Source: a virus. Taken from it: 27,218 nt of DNA. The notes beneath the pieces are model-generated. The model searched no databases and was not told the DNA's origin. It saw only the letters and a program-made list of their open reading frames with translations. Below, piece by piece: positions 1 through 11,900 of this stretch; position 1 is the first letter of the stretch; the number at the start of each line of letters is the position of its first letter. A program made the translations under genes and the position numbers. The DNA lies in IMG/VR virus record IMGVR_UViG_3300042291_001104, positions 1 to 27,218 of that record. One strand, written 5' to 3'.

Positions 1-3000
1 CCAGTTTCAATTTCAGACAACTCATAAGGACTACCAATCACTGCTGAATAAATTTTGAATTTGTCATAAGTGCTGTCGGCCCAGTCTACATAATTCCAAT
101 ACAACTGAGTGTTGAAACTTTGTGTGCGAGCCCGTGTCCATGACTTAGCAGAGTAATCAAATTCAAATCTGGTCCATTTTCCGTCGTATGTTTCATCGCT
201 TTCAACAATTACAGTATGAGGACGAGATATTAATTTAAAACCGTACTTGTATCCTTTGCCACCGTGTAATACGCTTGCAGAGATTATGCTTCCTTGACTG
301 TTAACAACTGTAGTAATTTCTAAATTTCTACCATAAGGACTTGGCTGACCTTCTAAAAAGTCAGTGCTAGCTAGATCAAATGTTGTGGTTCCGCTGTCAA
401 ACAAAGTGTCATAATCTACATCTGTGAACACAGGTCCTTGATATCCAATCATAGATCCAGTTGAACTGTATACAGGATTCAATGTACCATACCCTGCTCC
501 AGGATTTGCAATTGATATATCATCAATTGTGCCCGATCCATCAATACTACAGTTGATAATTGCTCTAACAAATGTAGATGTATTGACATCTTCCAATATA
601 CTAATGTCTTCTACAATCTCGTCATATTGATTAGTAAACTGATCAGGAATAATTTCCTGAGCATTTAAATTTGCAAAGTTGTAATTTCCAGTTATAGGAG
701 TATTAATTAACACACTATTTGAAAATTCTACAATGTTTCTCAATGCTTCGTATCTGTTTTTAAACAAGGTCTGTTGTGGACGAACTCCTGTTCCATATCT
801 TGTTCTGTCAGTTAACATTACATCAGGCACCACAATACCATTCTTGTCATAGCCTAATAAACTATCAATCAATTTCTTTTCTAACAACGCAGGAGGCATA
901 CTTGCAGCAGAGTTTTCTTGCAACAAAACCCACTCTGTGTGTTTGGGCGGAACAGTTGACATTGTTTGAGAATTCTGTGCAATGCTAAGACTAATCTTGT
1001 CTCCTACCAACATGGAACCAATGTTACTCAATGTCACAGCATCTTTGGCAATTACAGAAATAAATTTTAATCCTGATGCTGAAGGATCTGCAATAATTGA
1101 AGCAACTTCATATCCGCTAATTCTTCTGTCAGCAGAGTCAGGAACAACAACTTTATTTTTGACCCAATAGTAATAGACATTACTAAAACTGTTTGTAACT
1201 GTGTCATACACCTGCTTAACAGATATAATACTGTTGTCTGAAAACTTAGGCTGACCACTTACATTGGTTGCCAATCCAGCCGGGGTATCTGCAATAGAAG
1301 ACCATTCAGTAGGTAACAAAGTTGTTCTTACCCACTCATACACATCTATGCTGGCGCCCGGGAACAACTTACCCCAGGTGTTTCTACGATATTCTAAAGA
1401 ACTTTGTTCATACCAGGTATACTTGGCAGTGCTCAAATCCCACCATAGTTCACCCACGTGATCATCTAACCAATTTTTGCTGGTGTCTACATTGACTCCT
1501 GCAAGACCAATTGAATATATTGCAGGATCACTGATTAATTTGTATTTCAATTCTTGTTCTGCAATACCTGCAATTTTTCCTTTTAGAGGATCTATGATAT
1601 CCAAGTATTCAACTACTTGTTCTTTTTCTGTATCAATCAGTGTAATCTTTTGTATAGTGGATATATCAACTTGATCTTCTTGATATCTAATTTTAGAAAG
1701 ACTATATGTTTGTGGATTGATTTTGTCAAATTTAAAGAATCCAGCATTGATAGCAGTATTGTCAACCGCAGGTGATCCAACCAGCACAGCATTATCATCA
1801 ACTGCCAAACTGATGCCGTAATTTGTTCCTGGATTTTGAGCAACAAAATTGTTAGTCAATTCTTGACTCAACACAAATCTATTATCTTGTTTGTAGTAAA
1901 CATACACAGCGCCAGAATTGGCTGCGGTACCTGTAAACTCAGTGACGCCACCGTCAAAAATTGTTTTTTCTTTATCAAAGGTGGTAGGAAATGTGTAGTT
2001 TATTCCCAGTGCAGAAACCACTAATGTGTCAACTCCGCTGGTAACATCAATCACTCTACCAAAATTCATTCCAGCACCCTGTACTGGATTTTCTAGTGTT
2101 TGATTATAAACAAATTTTCCATTTACTTTCTTGTATACATCTACCTGTCCCAATGAGTCATCAACATTGACCACTTGTGGTATACCAACAAACAGATAGT
2201 CTCCGTTGGGTGACACTGCCAAAGTTTTTCCAAAACTTGCATGAGTAGATGTTAATACTTCGGTGTTACGCAACAACTTATCAAACACAAAAACTTTTTG
2301 TTCACTGCCAACTGCAATGCATGATGCATCGTCGGCACCTGCAATAGCATAGGTAGTAGTTGACAACAATTTCACCGGTGTTGATACTGCAATAGTTCCT
2401 CCAACGTCAGATACTGTGTAAGCATATGCCGCAGAATCTGCACCAATTAATACTGTTTTTGTTGAAGTATTTCTTTCAACAAATATAGAAGATCCAAATT
2501 GTGTTGCAACAGCGTCAGGATTGGTAATAAAAGTACTAGTTCCTTCTGACAATATGCGAGAATTGATAGAACTGATTTTAACAACTCCGCTAGAAGAATC
2601 TACCAGCGGGGCGCTGGCAAATATCAATCCATATGTGGAGTCTGTGAATTTAATATCATCATATACAACTACACTACCAAATCCTGTAAGTTGACCATTT
2701 GGATAACTTCCACCAAGTCGGTATTTGACCAATGGTTTTAATTCCCCAGATTCTTGTTTGTCATAGAACCATACTATTCCGTATTGGGCTCCTCTGTAGT
2801 TGCGAGGAGCACCGGCTACAACAATGTCACTGCCTTTTCTTTTGCTGATGCTGAATCCCAGCGTAGGGGCTTGCGGTTCTGCTGCATTGAAATACGGAAC
2901 AGAAGCATAATTGTTAGTTTTTTCGTAAACTTCCCAGCCACGATTATCAGTTTCATCTACCCAAAATTTTGTACCATATGCAAGTCGATTAATAATCTTG

Positions 3001-6000
3001 TCAGAAGGAAGAGAATCAAAATTAGCAAATCTTGCAGATGAAAATATATACAATTGTCCAGGAGATTCCAACGGAGCATTTTCAATTGATGCAAGAGTAC
3101 TTGCTACCGTAAATTGACGAGCACCAGTGGTGTCTTGAACTATGTAGATTCCGTTAACCTGATCGTTGAATTGTTTGATTCCAATTATGTCTCCTTTAGA
3201 AAGACCATGCGGAAATTGTGTTGTAAAAGTTATAGTACTAACCGGAGCACTAATATATACTCCAATTATAGCTGCTGGAATGTAGGTGTATCTGTACACA
3301 TCCCAATTGCCGTCTTGTTTAAATCCTAACCACAGTGTATCACCGTCAACTAGTTGGTTGCTGTTGGCAATATCTAGAAAACTGTTTTCATTATAGGCCG
3401 TGGCAGTAACATCGTCTAATCTAACATATCCAGCACTTAGCAACAATCTTAAATCTGTAGATGTTGTTGAAAATACAGATTCAGGATTATAATCCTTGGG
3501 AGTAATTGACAAATCTGCAGGAACAATGTAACTCAATAAATCATTTTCTGATGCCTCGGGCAGTTGATTTACAAAGTTAACAATTTGTGGACTTTCCAAG
3601 AAAGTACCTTCAACTAAAGGAACTTCTAATTCGCTGTAAGTAGGGAAAGATCCAAAATTACCAACTCTAAATGCCCACTCTTCATTAAAGCTAATTACAC
3701 TCTTTGATGTCTCAACTCCAACTTTAGACAATGCTGTTATTGCAGCACGAGTTCCTTTGTCCTTTATAAAGCCTTGATAGAACTTGAATTGAGATACTTG
3801 ATCGCTAAAAATGTTGTTCAGATAAACTCGTGGTGTATATCCAACCAAATGCTGAGCCAGCTGTTGTTGTGTTTCATCAAAGTTGTCAGAATCCACGCTG
3901 TAAAAATCTTCAAACTGATTGATTTTATAATCAAAGTTTGGAAGTAACCCAGGGGTGGGTTTTTTTCTTAACAAACTCCACTCATCAAAGTTAAAGTTTT
4001 CTGCACTGCTTACATTCTTTAGCGCCGAATAATAGTTTCCACCAAATCGTACAACGCTGCCGGCTACGTATCCTTGATATTGTTCCCAGTTGACCACAAC
4101 TGCGGTATCATACACAAATCCAGGACTAAAGTAATCTCCGTTCCAGCCTGCTGTTCTAAATCCAACCAGTTTGATTCGACGTTGGCGTGATCCAGTTTCA
4201 ACATTGTATATGGTGTCGCCAAAGATTGTTTCATTGTCAAACACCATAGCGTGTTCTTTTCTGACCAATTTCAATCTAGCAAAATAAATGCCGTCGGTAT
4301 TGGGCAGAGTAGAAATTGTGCAAATATCATCTACCCTAGAAATTGACAAACTTTCTTTAGCAAATGGTGTTCCGTCGGCTCGTAGTATGCTGTAATCATA
4401 AAAACTGTCAAAAATATTGTTGACAATAGAATCAGTTGCACGATAAACTAATCTGTCGGCAAACGGACTCAATGTAATGATACTGCCGTTGTTCCAGTTT
4501 TGTGTAGTCCAGAATAAAAATTCTTTTGCAGTCAATGACCAATCCATTACAGATTCAAGATCAGCATTGTAATCGTCAAATACAAATCCTTGTTTGACCA
4601 ACCATTGACCGTATCCAACGATCAGATCATATACATCTTGAATGTTTGTATAAGATACTCCATATGGAATTGTTGTTTCATTTTTACTAAAACTAGATGC
4701 TGACTGTACAGTCACACCACCCACGGTAGGAATTCTAGGAACAAGTTGAAAATATTCTGGATTAAACACAGACCCAGATCTATGCGCAACTTTTACCTTG
4801 TAGAAATTGTTTCCATAAAAAACATATTGTCCTGTTTGATAGAAGTTTCCAACAGGAGCAGCATTGGCAGTTATGGTATCCTGTGCAGATAGCCCTGTAA
4901 CTCCAGATGTTCCGCTTTCTTCCCACACCACATAAGATTCTGTAATGCCACCTACATTGATTGCAGGTGTATTCAAATTTCTAATTGGTGTTAGACATGT
5001 GAAATATGGATTTTGAGTGTCGTATCCTTTGATAACATATGTGTTATCTACTTTTTGTATAACTAGTCCAGTGACTGCAACAGATTTTATAGGGTTTCCT
5101 ACATTCAATTGCAATTGATAATTCTGTACAGGCAGTATAGATCCAGGAGTTACACTGTTGGGTTCGATAGCATCTATGATAATTTGCAGTGTGTCTTTAT
5201 CAACAAATCCGCCTACCTTAAAAAACAAGTTGTAAGAAGCGTATGTTAAATCTTCTCTCAAAGAATTAATATAATCCACTGTGCGCTGTTGACCAATTTC
5301 AGAAACAAATACACTGTATCCGCTGGTTAGGCTACCATTTTCTCCACTAACAGGTAAGTTTTTAAATTTTAAAAATGTTTTATCGTCACCGTACACCCAT
5401 TGATCAGATATATTTTTTTGTAGGCGGCTGACATCATACATCAATGATGAATATGTTGCAGGAATTGTTAGTGCAAGCAAACGCTGAATTGCAAATGGAT
5501 AATAGCTACTGCGTCTCCACGAAATTTCTTCCGCGCCTTGATCTCCAACTTGCCACGGTTTTCTCTTGTTGGCTTCTGTAATACCTGATAAAATTTCAGT
5601 AGGATCAATCAATTGTCCAGATGAATTTACAGGAAGTATGCTGGACAACAAAGGTCTAGCATACTTGACATCAACCGCAGTTGAAGGTGGTTGTTGAGTT
5701 AACCCCAATGTTAATGCATTTATTAGAGCAGTTCTTTTTGTACCAGGAGTCCAACTGTAATAGGTATCCCACCACAATGGTTTGACACTAAGTCCTAGCA
5801 TTTCCCACGGATGGGTATGAGGGCGATCAGTATCGTACAACTGTTTGAAGATTGCATTCCAAGATCCATAAAATGTCTGGTCAAGAGAACTGTTAAAACT
5901 TTCTGCAAAATTCCATGTACGAGATTCGTTGGCATCAAAATACCGTTGACCTGAAAAATCAATATTATATTCCGCTGCCCATTTTACAAAATCTCCTTGT

Positions 6001-8921
6001 ATGATACTGTTGATTTCGTTTAGGCTGTAATTTGTTGTTCTAAATTGTCCAGGTATCACGCTGTTTATATCCAGCAACTCTGATCTGTAATTGGATTTGA
6101 TGTTGTTGTAGATTCTTTTTTCTAATTCAAGAATAATTGAATCTCTATAATCGTTATAGGCAACAACTGTGCTGCCGTCGTGACATTGTATTACCTTTAT
6201 AGAACCGTTGGCATAGGTGTCATCATAATATATACTCGGAACATACTTTGGATATAAACCCAGTTTAGTAGGAGTCGGCGGTATGTAACATCCTTCGGTG
6301 TTTGTAAAATCTTTGATCAATAAAACATCATCAATTGACAATGTTACCAACAAGTCAACGCTTGCATTGTCTTTGTTAAAAACATAATCATTGCCGTATA
6401 TCAACTGTTGACCGTTTAGATAAACCAACACAGATCTCATGCTCAATGTATCTAAATCAAATTCAGCTGTCAACGGATAAGATAAATTGCTAGGATTTTT
6501 AACTATCCAAGATTTATTAATTTCAGCAGTTCCGTAAGGAACCATATCAGAATAATAATATGGTGCTTTTCCTGTTGTGGTTTGGTTCAGTGTCATCAAC
6601 ACCTGATCAACTGCATCAGACGGAGAAAGTTGTTCTGTAACAGAACTCAAGCCATTCAAAAACGACAATTTAAATTTGTTGTATTTGTTTGCAGACTTGG
6701 TAATAGCATCAATGACACTGTGTTCTTTCTTGCCAATAAACATTTGTGCAAATGAAATTGGGTTTATGTTAGAAATCAGTTTGATACCATGATTGCTGTA
6801 GTCTGCAAGATCTCTTAGATTGTTAGTTATTTCAGGCTCTGAAATCTCCTCTAGTAGAAGACTGTTCCATGGACATAATTGTAATCCTGGCAAAAATGCG
6901 CCGCCAGCATCTGCTAAATTATCTTCAGTATACTTAAAAGTTGCATCGCATACTTCTACAGCAACTTCAAAAAAGTCGATTGTATCAGGGTCAAAATGGT
7001 AACTGTAATTTGGATTATAATCTACTGTGCTTTTTATAATCAAACCAAGAATGGATAGTTTAGGAACAATACCGTTTAGTTGATCTCTGGCATTTTGAAT
7101 TTTTGCTGGGTCTGTTAATTTAATTACAAAATCGTTACGCCCGACGCCGTCAGTTACTTTAAAATAAGCTACGCTAGATGATTTAATACGTTTAACCATA
7201 GTATTAACGTGCTCAGTTAGATCACTGATAGTAAGTTTAGCAACTATTCCGTTCAAAGGATTGTTTGTTAAACTCAATGGCTCTTCGTAATAACTGCTGA
7301 TGCCAGTGGCAGTAGATGACAGCACTGGCATGGTATAATCAACTGTAGAAACCCATGCGTTTTCAAATTTATTATCAATTTTAACATATCCAACATTGGA
7401 CAACACTGTAAAACTAGTTGCCCCTAATTGAGATATAATGATTTCGTCTGTTGACAAATTGTTTTCAAACACAATGCTGCCAATTGCTTGTGTGTTTTTA
7501 TATACAATAGGAAATCTCAGGTACTGATCAATTTCTCCAGTGCCTGTTGCGTAACTAAAAATTTTGTTACCAGTAAAATTGCTAAGGAAAACTTCTTTAT
7601 CACCGTAGCTGTTTTCGTTGACATCAAACAAATCAAACAACGGAGATTGATTTACTGTTGTTTTTTGCTGACCATATTTCCACTCAGTTCCTGTAAACCA
7701 CCATTCAGTTCCGTTGCGCTCTGTTCCTAACAAGACAGCAATTGTTGCTCCTAGCACAGGAACATGATCATATGCTGGAATAAAATTCAATGTTCTAGTT
7801 GAACCAGCATTGGTAAACTTTGCTTGATATATCTTACCTGCTACGGCTTGATTTGTGGCAGACGCAAATATAACTCGATGTCCTTCTTCTACTTCTATTC
7901 CATCAAGGTATACCGGAGTAGTTGAGTTATTCAACGTAGAGATGTCTTCAATTTCTTGATCAAAAATATCAATTGGTTCTAGTCCAATTGTGCCATAGTC
8001 AAATAGTTTAATGTCTGGCAAAAATTCAATGATGGGACGCTGTGCTCTAGCAGTTGTAGAATACTTAGGATTATATCCGTTAAGTTCAGCACTGACTTTG
8101 ATAACATCTTTGTGTACCCATCTGTTGTATCTAGACCAAGAGTTTTTATCTTTACTGGCACGATTGATAGTTACATATTCAGGAATAATTGGAATTTCTC
8201 TATCATTATCAAACGGGAAATTATCAAATTCATGAGAATCCCATCCGTTGGGAAACGGATTTAAGAAGTTCTCCGAAACCAGCAACCATTTGAACGGTAC
8301 TAATTTAATTGATTTGCCAACACCTTCAACAAAAAATGTTTGATCTTGATACTGCTCGGCTATATCAATGCCAGTAAAAGACACCAACATACCGTTTGAT
8401 AGAGTTGCTGTAGTTGTCTGCCCAGTTGGTGTTTGAACAGCTACAACAGCAGATACAGAACCCAGTATGTCATCAATGCCAGCATTGTTAATTGAGATGT
8501 CAAGTAAATCTGGACCTTCAGGAATCCAGTAATAATTTTGATAATTTACTAACTTGTCCCAATCAATGTGAGGATTATAGGAAACGACTTCGGATCTAAA
8601 CAATCTGTCTAAGTTATTTGTGTAACCACCGTTGGAAGAAATTTCATTGATAAGATCATCGTATCCTTGTGAATTTTTGATATTGTCAAGATTGTCTCGT
8701 GTGATTAGTGCAGGATCCAATTGATATGGACGACCATTTGAAATATAAATGTCTGCGGTAGAGTTGTAGGTAGGGGTCTTTGTAGATCCTACATACGCAT
8801 CTATTCTTTCCAACTGCGGAGGTTGTATGAGTTGATCAATTGTGCTTGAAAGGAATTTAGAGTTTCTTTCAGTACGAAGAAACTCTGGTAACAAATTAAC
8901 TGAACTGATTTTTTTTGCCAT
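1..8921 (-). CDS. Giant tail/baseplate structural protein with FG-GAP beta-propeller, partial (C-terminus beyond left edge)
   Basis: An open frame starts at the ATG at 8921-8919 and runs to the window edge: at least 2,973 codons. I found no stop in the segments I translated codon by codon (N-terminus, 1680-2940, single lines near 3500, 4500 and 5800, left edge). The N-terminus begins MAKKISSVNLLPEFLRTERN. Around residue 1035 there is a THPWEMLG motif followed by a Trp-rich stretch. Residues about 1990-2415 (bases about 2940-1680) hold repeated FG-GAP-like units such as NYGISLAVDDNAVLVGSPA and FGKTLAVSPNGDYLFVGIPQ, each followed by a G-x-V-x-V-Y-type strand, as in integrin-like beta-propellers. 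The start lies 5 bases after the gp6 stop, with GGATAAG just upstream as a possible ribosome site. Its position after gp6 is that of T4 gp7, but it is about three times longer and I see no clear gp7 homology. The likely role is a virion structural protein of the baseplate periphery or tail fibre; that role is inferred from context. Confidence 0.85.
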   Translation of the reverse strand, partial: MAKKISSVNLLPEFLRTERNSKFLSSTIDQLIQPPQLERIDAYVGSTKTPTYNSTADIYISNGRPYQLDPALITRDNLDNIKNSQGYDDLINEISSNGGYTNNLDRLFRSEVVSYNPHIDWDKLVNYQNYYWIPEGPDLLDISINNAGIDDILGSVSAVVAVQTPTGQTTTATLSNGMLVSFTGIDIAEQYQDQTFFVEGVGKSIKLVPFKWLLVSENFLNPFPNGWDSHEFDNFPFDNDREIPIIPEYVTINRASKDKNSWSRYNRWVHKDVIKVSAELNGYNPKYSTTARAQRPIIEFLPDIKLFDYGTIGLEPIDIFDQEIEDISTLNNSTTPVYLDGIEVEEGHRVIFASATNQAVAGKIYQAKFTNAGSTRTLNFIPAYDHVPVLGATIAVLLGTERNGTEWWFTGTEWKYGQQKTTVNQSPLFDLFDVNENSYGDKEVFLSNFTGNKIFSYATGTGEIDQYLRFPIVYKNTQAIGSIVFENNLSTDEIIISQLGATSFTVLSNVGYVKIDNKFENAWVSTVDYTMPVLSSTATGISSYYEEPLSLTNNPLNGIVAKLTISDLTEHVNTMVKRIKSSSVAYFKVTDGVGRNDFVIKLTDPAKIQNARDQLNGIVPKLSILGLIIKSTVDYNPNYSYHFDPDTIDFFEVAVEVCDATFKYTEDNLADAGGAFLPGLQLCPWNSLLLEEISEPEITNNLRDLADYSNHGIKLISNINPISFAQMFIGKKEHSVIDAITKSANKYNKFKLSFLNGLSSVTEQLSPSDAVDQVLMTLNQTTTGKAPYYYSDMVPYGTAEINKSWIVKNPSNLSYPLTAEFDLDTLSMRSVLVYLNGQQLIYGNDYVFNKDNASVDLLVTLSIDDVLLIKDFTNTEGCYIPPTPTKLGLYPKYVPSIYYDDTYANGSIKVIQCHDGSTVVAYNDYRDSIILELEKRIYNNIKSNYRSELLDINSVIPGQFRTTNYSLNEINSIIQGDFVKWAAEYNIDFSGQRYFDANESRTWNFAESFNSSLDQTFYGSWNAIFKQLYDTDRPHTHPWEMLGLSVKPLWWDTYYSWTPGTKRTALINALTLGLTQQPPSTAVDVKYARPLLSSILPVNSSGQLIDPTEILSGITEANKRKPWQVGDQGAEEISWRRSSYYPFAIQRLLALTIPATYSSLMYDVSRLQKNISDQWVYGDDKTFLKFKNLPVSGENGSLTSGYSVFVSEIGQQRTVDYINSLREDLTYASYNLFFKVGGFVDKDTLQIIIDAIEPNSVTPGSILPVQNYQLQLNVGNPIKSVAVTGLVIQKVDNTYVIKGYDTQNPYFTCLTPIRNLNTPAINVGGITESYVVWEESGTSGVTGLSAQDTITANAAPVGNFYQTGQYVFYGNNFYKVKVAHRSGSVFNPEYFQLVPRIPTVGGVTVQSASSFSKNETTIPYGVSYTNIQDVYDLIVGYGQWLVKQGFVFDDYNADLESVMDWSLTAKEFLFWTTQNWNNGSIITLSPFADRLVYRATDSIVNNIFDSFYDYSILRADGTPFAKESLSISRVDDICTISTLPNTDGIYFARLKLVRKEHAMVFDNETIFGDTIYNVETGSRQRRIKLVGFRTAGWNGDYFSPGFVYDTAVVVNWEQYQGYVAGSVVRFGGNYYSALKNVSSAENFNFDEWSLLRKKPTPGLLPNFDYKINQFEDFYSVDSDNFDETQQQLAQHLVGYTPRVYLNNIFSDQVSQFKFYQGFIKDKGTRAAITALSKVGVETSKSVISFNEEWAFRVGNFGSFPTYSELEVPLVEGTFLESPQIVNFVNQLPEASENDLLSYIVPADLSITPKDYNPESVFSTTSTDLRLLLSAGYVRLDDVTATAYNENSFLDIANSNQLVDGDTLWLGFKQDGNWDVYRYTYIPAAIIGVYISAPVSTITFTTQFPHGLSKGDIIGIKQFNDQVNGIYIVQDTTGARQFTVASTLASIENAPLESPGQLYIFSSARFANFDSLPSDKIINRLAYGTKFWVDETDNRGWEVYEKTNNYASVPYFNAAEPQAPTLGFSISKRKGSDIVVAGAPRNYRGAQYGIVWFYDKQESGELKPLVKYRLGGSYPNGQLTGFGSVVVYDDIKFTDSTYGLIFASAPLVDSSSGVVKISSINSRILSEGTSTFITNPDAVATQFGSSIFVERNTSTKTVLIGADSAAYAYTVSDVGGTIAVSTPVKLLSTTTYAIAGADDASCIAVGSEQKVFVFDKLLRNTEVLTSTHASFGKTLAVSPNGDYLFVGIPQVVNVDDSLGQVDVYKKVNGKFVYNQTLENPVQGAGMNFGRVIDVTSGVDTLVVSALGINYTFPTTFDKEKTIFDGGVTEFTGTAANSGAVYVYYKQDNRFVLSQELTNNFVAQNPGTNYGISLAVDDNAVLVGSPAVDNTAINAGFFKFDKINPQTYSLSKIRYQEDQVDISTIQKITLIDTEKEQVVEYLDIIDPLKGKIAGIAEQELKYKLISDPAIYSIGLAGVNVDTSKNWLDDHVGELWWDLSTAKYTWYEQSSLEYRRNTWGKLFPGASIDVYEWVRTTLLPTEWSSIADTPAGLATNVSGQPKFSDNSIISVKQVYDTVTNSFSNVYYYWVKNKVVVPDSADRRISGYEVASIIADPSASGLKFISVIAKDAVTLSNIGSMLVGDKISLSIAQNSQTMSTVPPKHTEWVLLQENSAASMPPALLEKKLIDSLLGYDKNGIVVPDVMLTDRTRYGTGVRPQQTLFKNRYEALRNIVEFSNSVLINTPITGNYNFANLNAQEIIPDQFTNQYDEIVEDISILEDVNTSTFVRAIINCSIDGSGTIDDISIANPGAGYGTLNPVYSSTGSMIGYQGPVFTDVDYDTLFDSGTTTFDLASTDFLEGQPSPYGRNLEITTVVNSQGSIISASVLHGGKGYKYGFKLISRPHTVIVESDETYDGKWTRFEFDYSAKSWTRARTQSFNTQLYWNYVDWADSTYDKFKIYSAVIGSPYELSEIET

Positions 8922-8926
8922 GTTTC

Positions 8927-11900
8927 TTATCCAATACCTATAAGTTTGGTATTCAACTGTACTGCTGTAATTGAATCAATTACTTCAATGTCAATAGATT
9001 GTGCGCCACTAATAAAAATCTCATTTGACTGGCACGATACTTCGTATAAACTTCCAAAATTATTCACTGTTGGAACAATTACAAAATTGGTAATATCAGG
9101 AGTCAACAGATTCATTATATAAGTTGACAGTTCACTAAAATAAAAACTTTTTCCAAAGTCCCAATTTTCAAGTGCAAAAAAATCATTAATTCCCGTTAAA
9201 ATTCTTGATCTTATATCATTTTCACTAGCGGTGCTAGATGAATTTTTTACTGCTTTGAATCTTGCTCTTAAGTTTATGTCTGCCGATGCGCCAAACAACA
9301 CTTTATATTTTACAGGTTGAAAAACAATTTCATCACTAATGGCTTTGATAGGATCAAGTACACTGTCATAACTGTTTTCAAGCGCCTGACTTGACATTGG
9401 TTTTGGAGGTGTACCGGATCCAGTTAACAACCAATTTCTAAATTCAGCATCGTAGTCAGCTGTCAACATATAGATATCAATGATATTGCTTTTGCTAGGA
9501 TCTATTCTTCGTGTTTCACCGCTGTTGTGCAAATAATGAAAACTCAAATCTTTTCTTCCTGGATAAGCAACATAGCCAGGTTCATAAACAAATTCGTTAG
9601 AAGCATTTACACTTTTTACAGAATCAGTATCAATAAAATAATACAAATACTCAGTATCCAACACATTTGAAAAATATTGTCTTGCAGAATTTTCTGTATC
9701 AAATATCAAGTATAAATCACTACTAATCGGTTCAACACCCATGCCGTCATCAATGAACCTGAACATGACATATGCATCAGTGGTGCCATTGGTTTGATTT
9801 CCAACAATGTTTTCAAAAGAATCTGGGTCAGTAATTTTTCCAATAGTTCCAGAATCCTGGTGAGAATAAAAACTAACATCAACCCTTGATGGATCAACAT
9901 ATCCATCAAGTTCAGTAATTGGACCATCAACTTGCCATGAATATTCTACTCCAAGTGGCTCACTGGTGCCGGTTCGAGTGTTGATAGCAAGCACATTGAT
10001 CTTGTCTTTGATCACTGTGTTGTTTGTGTAGTCAAAATTGGTATCGCTTTTGTCAATAAAAAATCCTGTTTGTTTTTCGCTTTGAAAAACATAATTTGCT
10101 AGCCTGTATCTGACCTTGTATTCAGATCCAGTCCAAGTGAATGCCACCATCCAACTAGAATCTTTGTTGGTGTCTGATACATCACCTTCAAACTCCAAGC
10201 TAAAAGGATTGATCAAATTGATGTTGGTATCTTCGATCACTGCCCACTTTCGCAATTCAGAATCATATCTTATACCAAAATTTCTTTGTGTAAGACACAG
10301 ATTAACAAGGTCATTTTCAAATGTATAAGTTAGTGTTTTGCTAAATGTAGGAATAACTTCTATAGGAATTGATCCATCGCTGATTCGATTTCCTAAAATT
10401 ACTGGACCAGTATTATCACTAAGATTACCTGTGCCAAAATTTGATCCATCTGCAACAATCTGCATAACTGTTGCCCAAACATAGTCAACAGTCTTGTTTG
10501 TTTTCACAGGTACAATTTTTCCGTTGGGTAAAAAATATTGCGGTGCGCCAGTAGAAGTCAAAGGCGGAACAAACTTAATCATAGATCCTGCGGTTATATA
10601 TTGTAGTATACCACTGGTATATGTTGAACCTATGCTTTGCGGAATTTCAACATCCAATGCCAAGTTGTTACTATAAAAATATCCGCGGGCTTGCCCTGCA
10701 ACTATATTTGTCAAGTTCCACTGGTATAAAGGATTCGAAGTTTGAATATTTCCAGTTTCGTCAATATTCAAACGAATTGGTGCCGCTGCTCGATATTTGT
10801 CAACATAGAAAGTTTGAAAAGCAGTTGATGCAACAACTGGTTCTAGTTGTTGTTTAATAACTGAAAATATATCATTTCTGCTTGCATAGTTAAAACTAAA
10901 ATTCTGTTCTACAACGTTTTTGTACAGCAACCCATCAGTAGCAAAAATATTAGTAGAACTGTATTTTGAACTCACATCGCTCAATTCAAAATACTTGCTA
11001 ACACCACTGCTGACTCGATTTATACTTTTAACTTTGAGTACATTGGTGGTAAGGGTAAGTGGAGAGATATTATAATCTTCTCCAGTTATCATACGGTTTT
11101 GTGTGTAGTAAGCCTGCGGTGCATTTCTTTGTATACTGGCATTTGTTTCTGATCCTGCACTATTGTTAATGGTATATTGCAGACCCAGTGTGATAGTTAA
11201 TGTGTGATTTTGTCCAGACTTACTGATATAAGGAATGTTTATTACTACTCCAGACAACTGTTCCGGCTTGATTGAATATACCAAGCCGTTGCTTTGTCTG
11301 TAAAATAATGAAAAGTTACCCCGTGGAAGATTACCAAACTTGCCATCGGAGAAATTTAAATCAATTTGATCACTGTCTCTAGATGTTACACTGTAAATGT
11401 TTCTAATATCTTTATCAAGACTGTTATAGATAACATTGTTACCAATCAGTGCAGGAACTTTTGTCCACGGTTCAGAAGGATATGCGCCGTTAACTCCTAG
11501 TTGCCATAGCCACACATCTGAGTTGTTGATGTTTCCGATATTGATTCCTAGAATTTCGTTTGGCACAGGTGCTGTGATTGAAAAATCAGACAAGCCCATG
11601 GTACCTTGTTTGAACATTGCAAAGAATCCAGTATTGGCACTGCTAGATCCTTTGTTGTCGTTTTGATACAGGAAACTCACTGGCGATGCAGGTCTAGGAG
11701 GTGCTTCATAAATGTTAGATTGCCCAGAGAATGCTGCTGGAACAATTTCAAATGACATAGATGTACCATTGATATTCTTTGAAAAACTGTATATAGGTAG
11801 ATCAGTGTTTGAACTGTTGATTTTATATTGTTCTGTTAATACACCGTTTATGGTTGAACGATCAGAAGGTTTGCCAAAAATTGTAGCGCCGGGCATGGCT

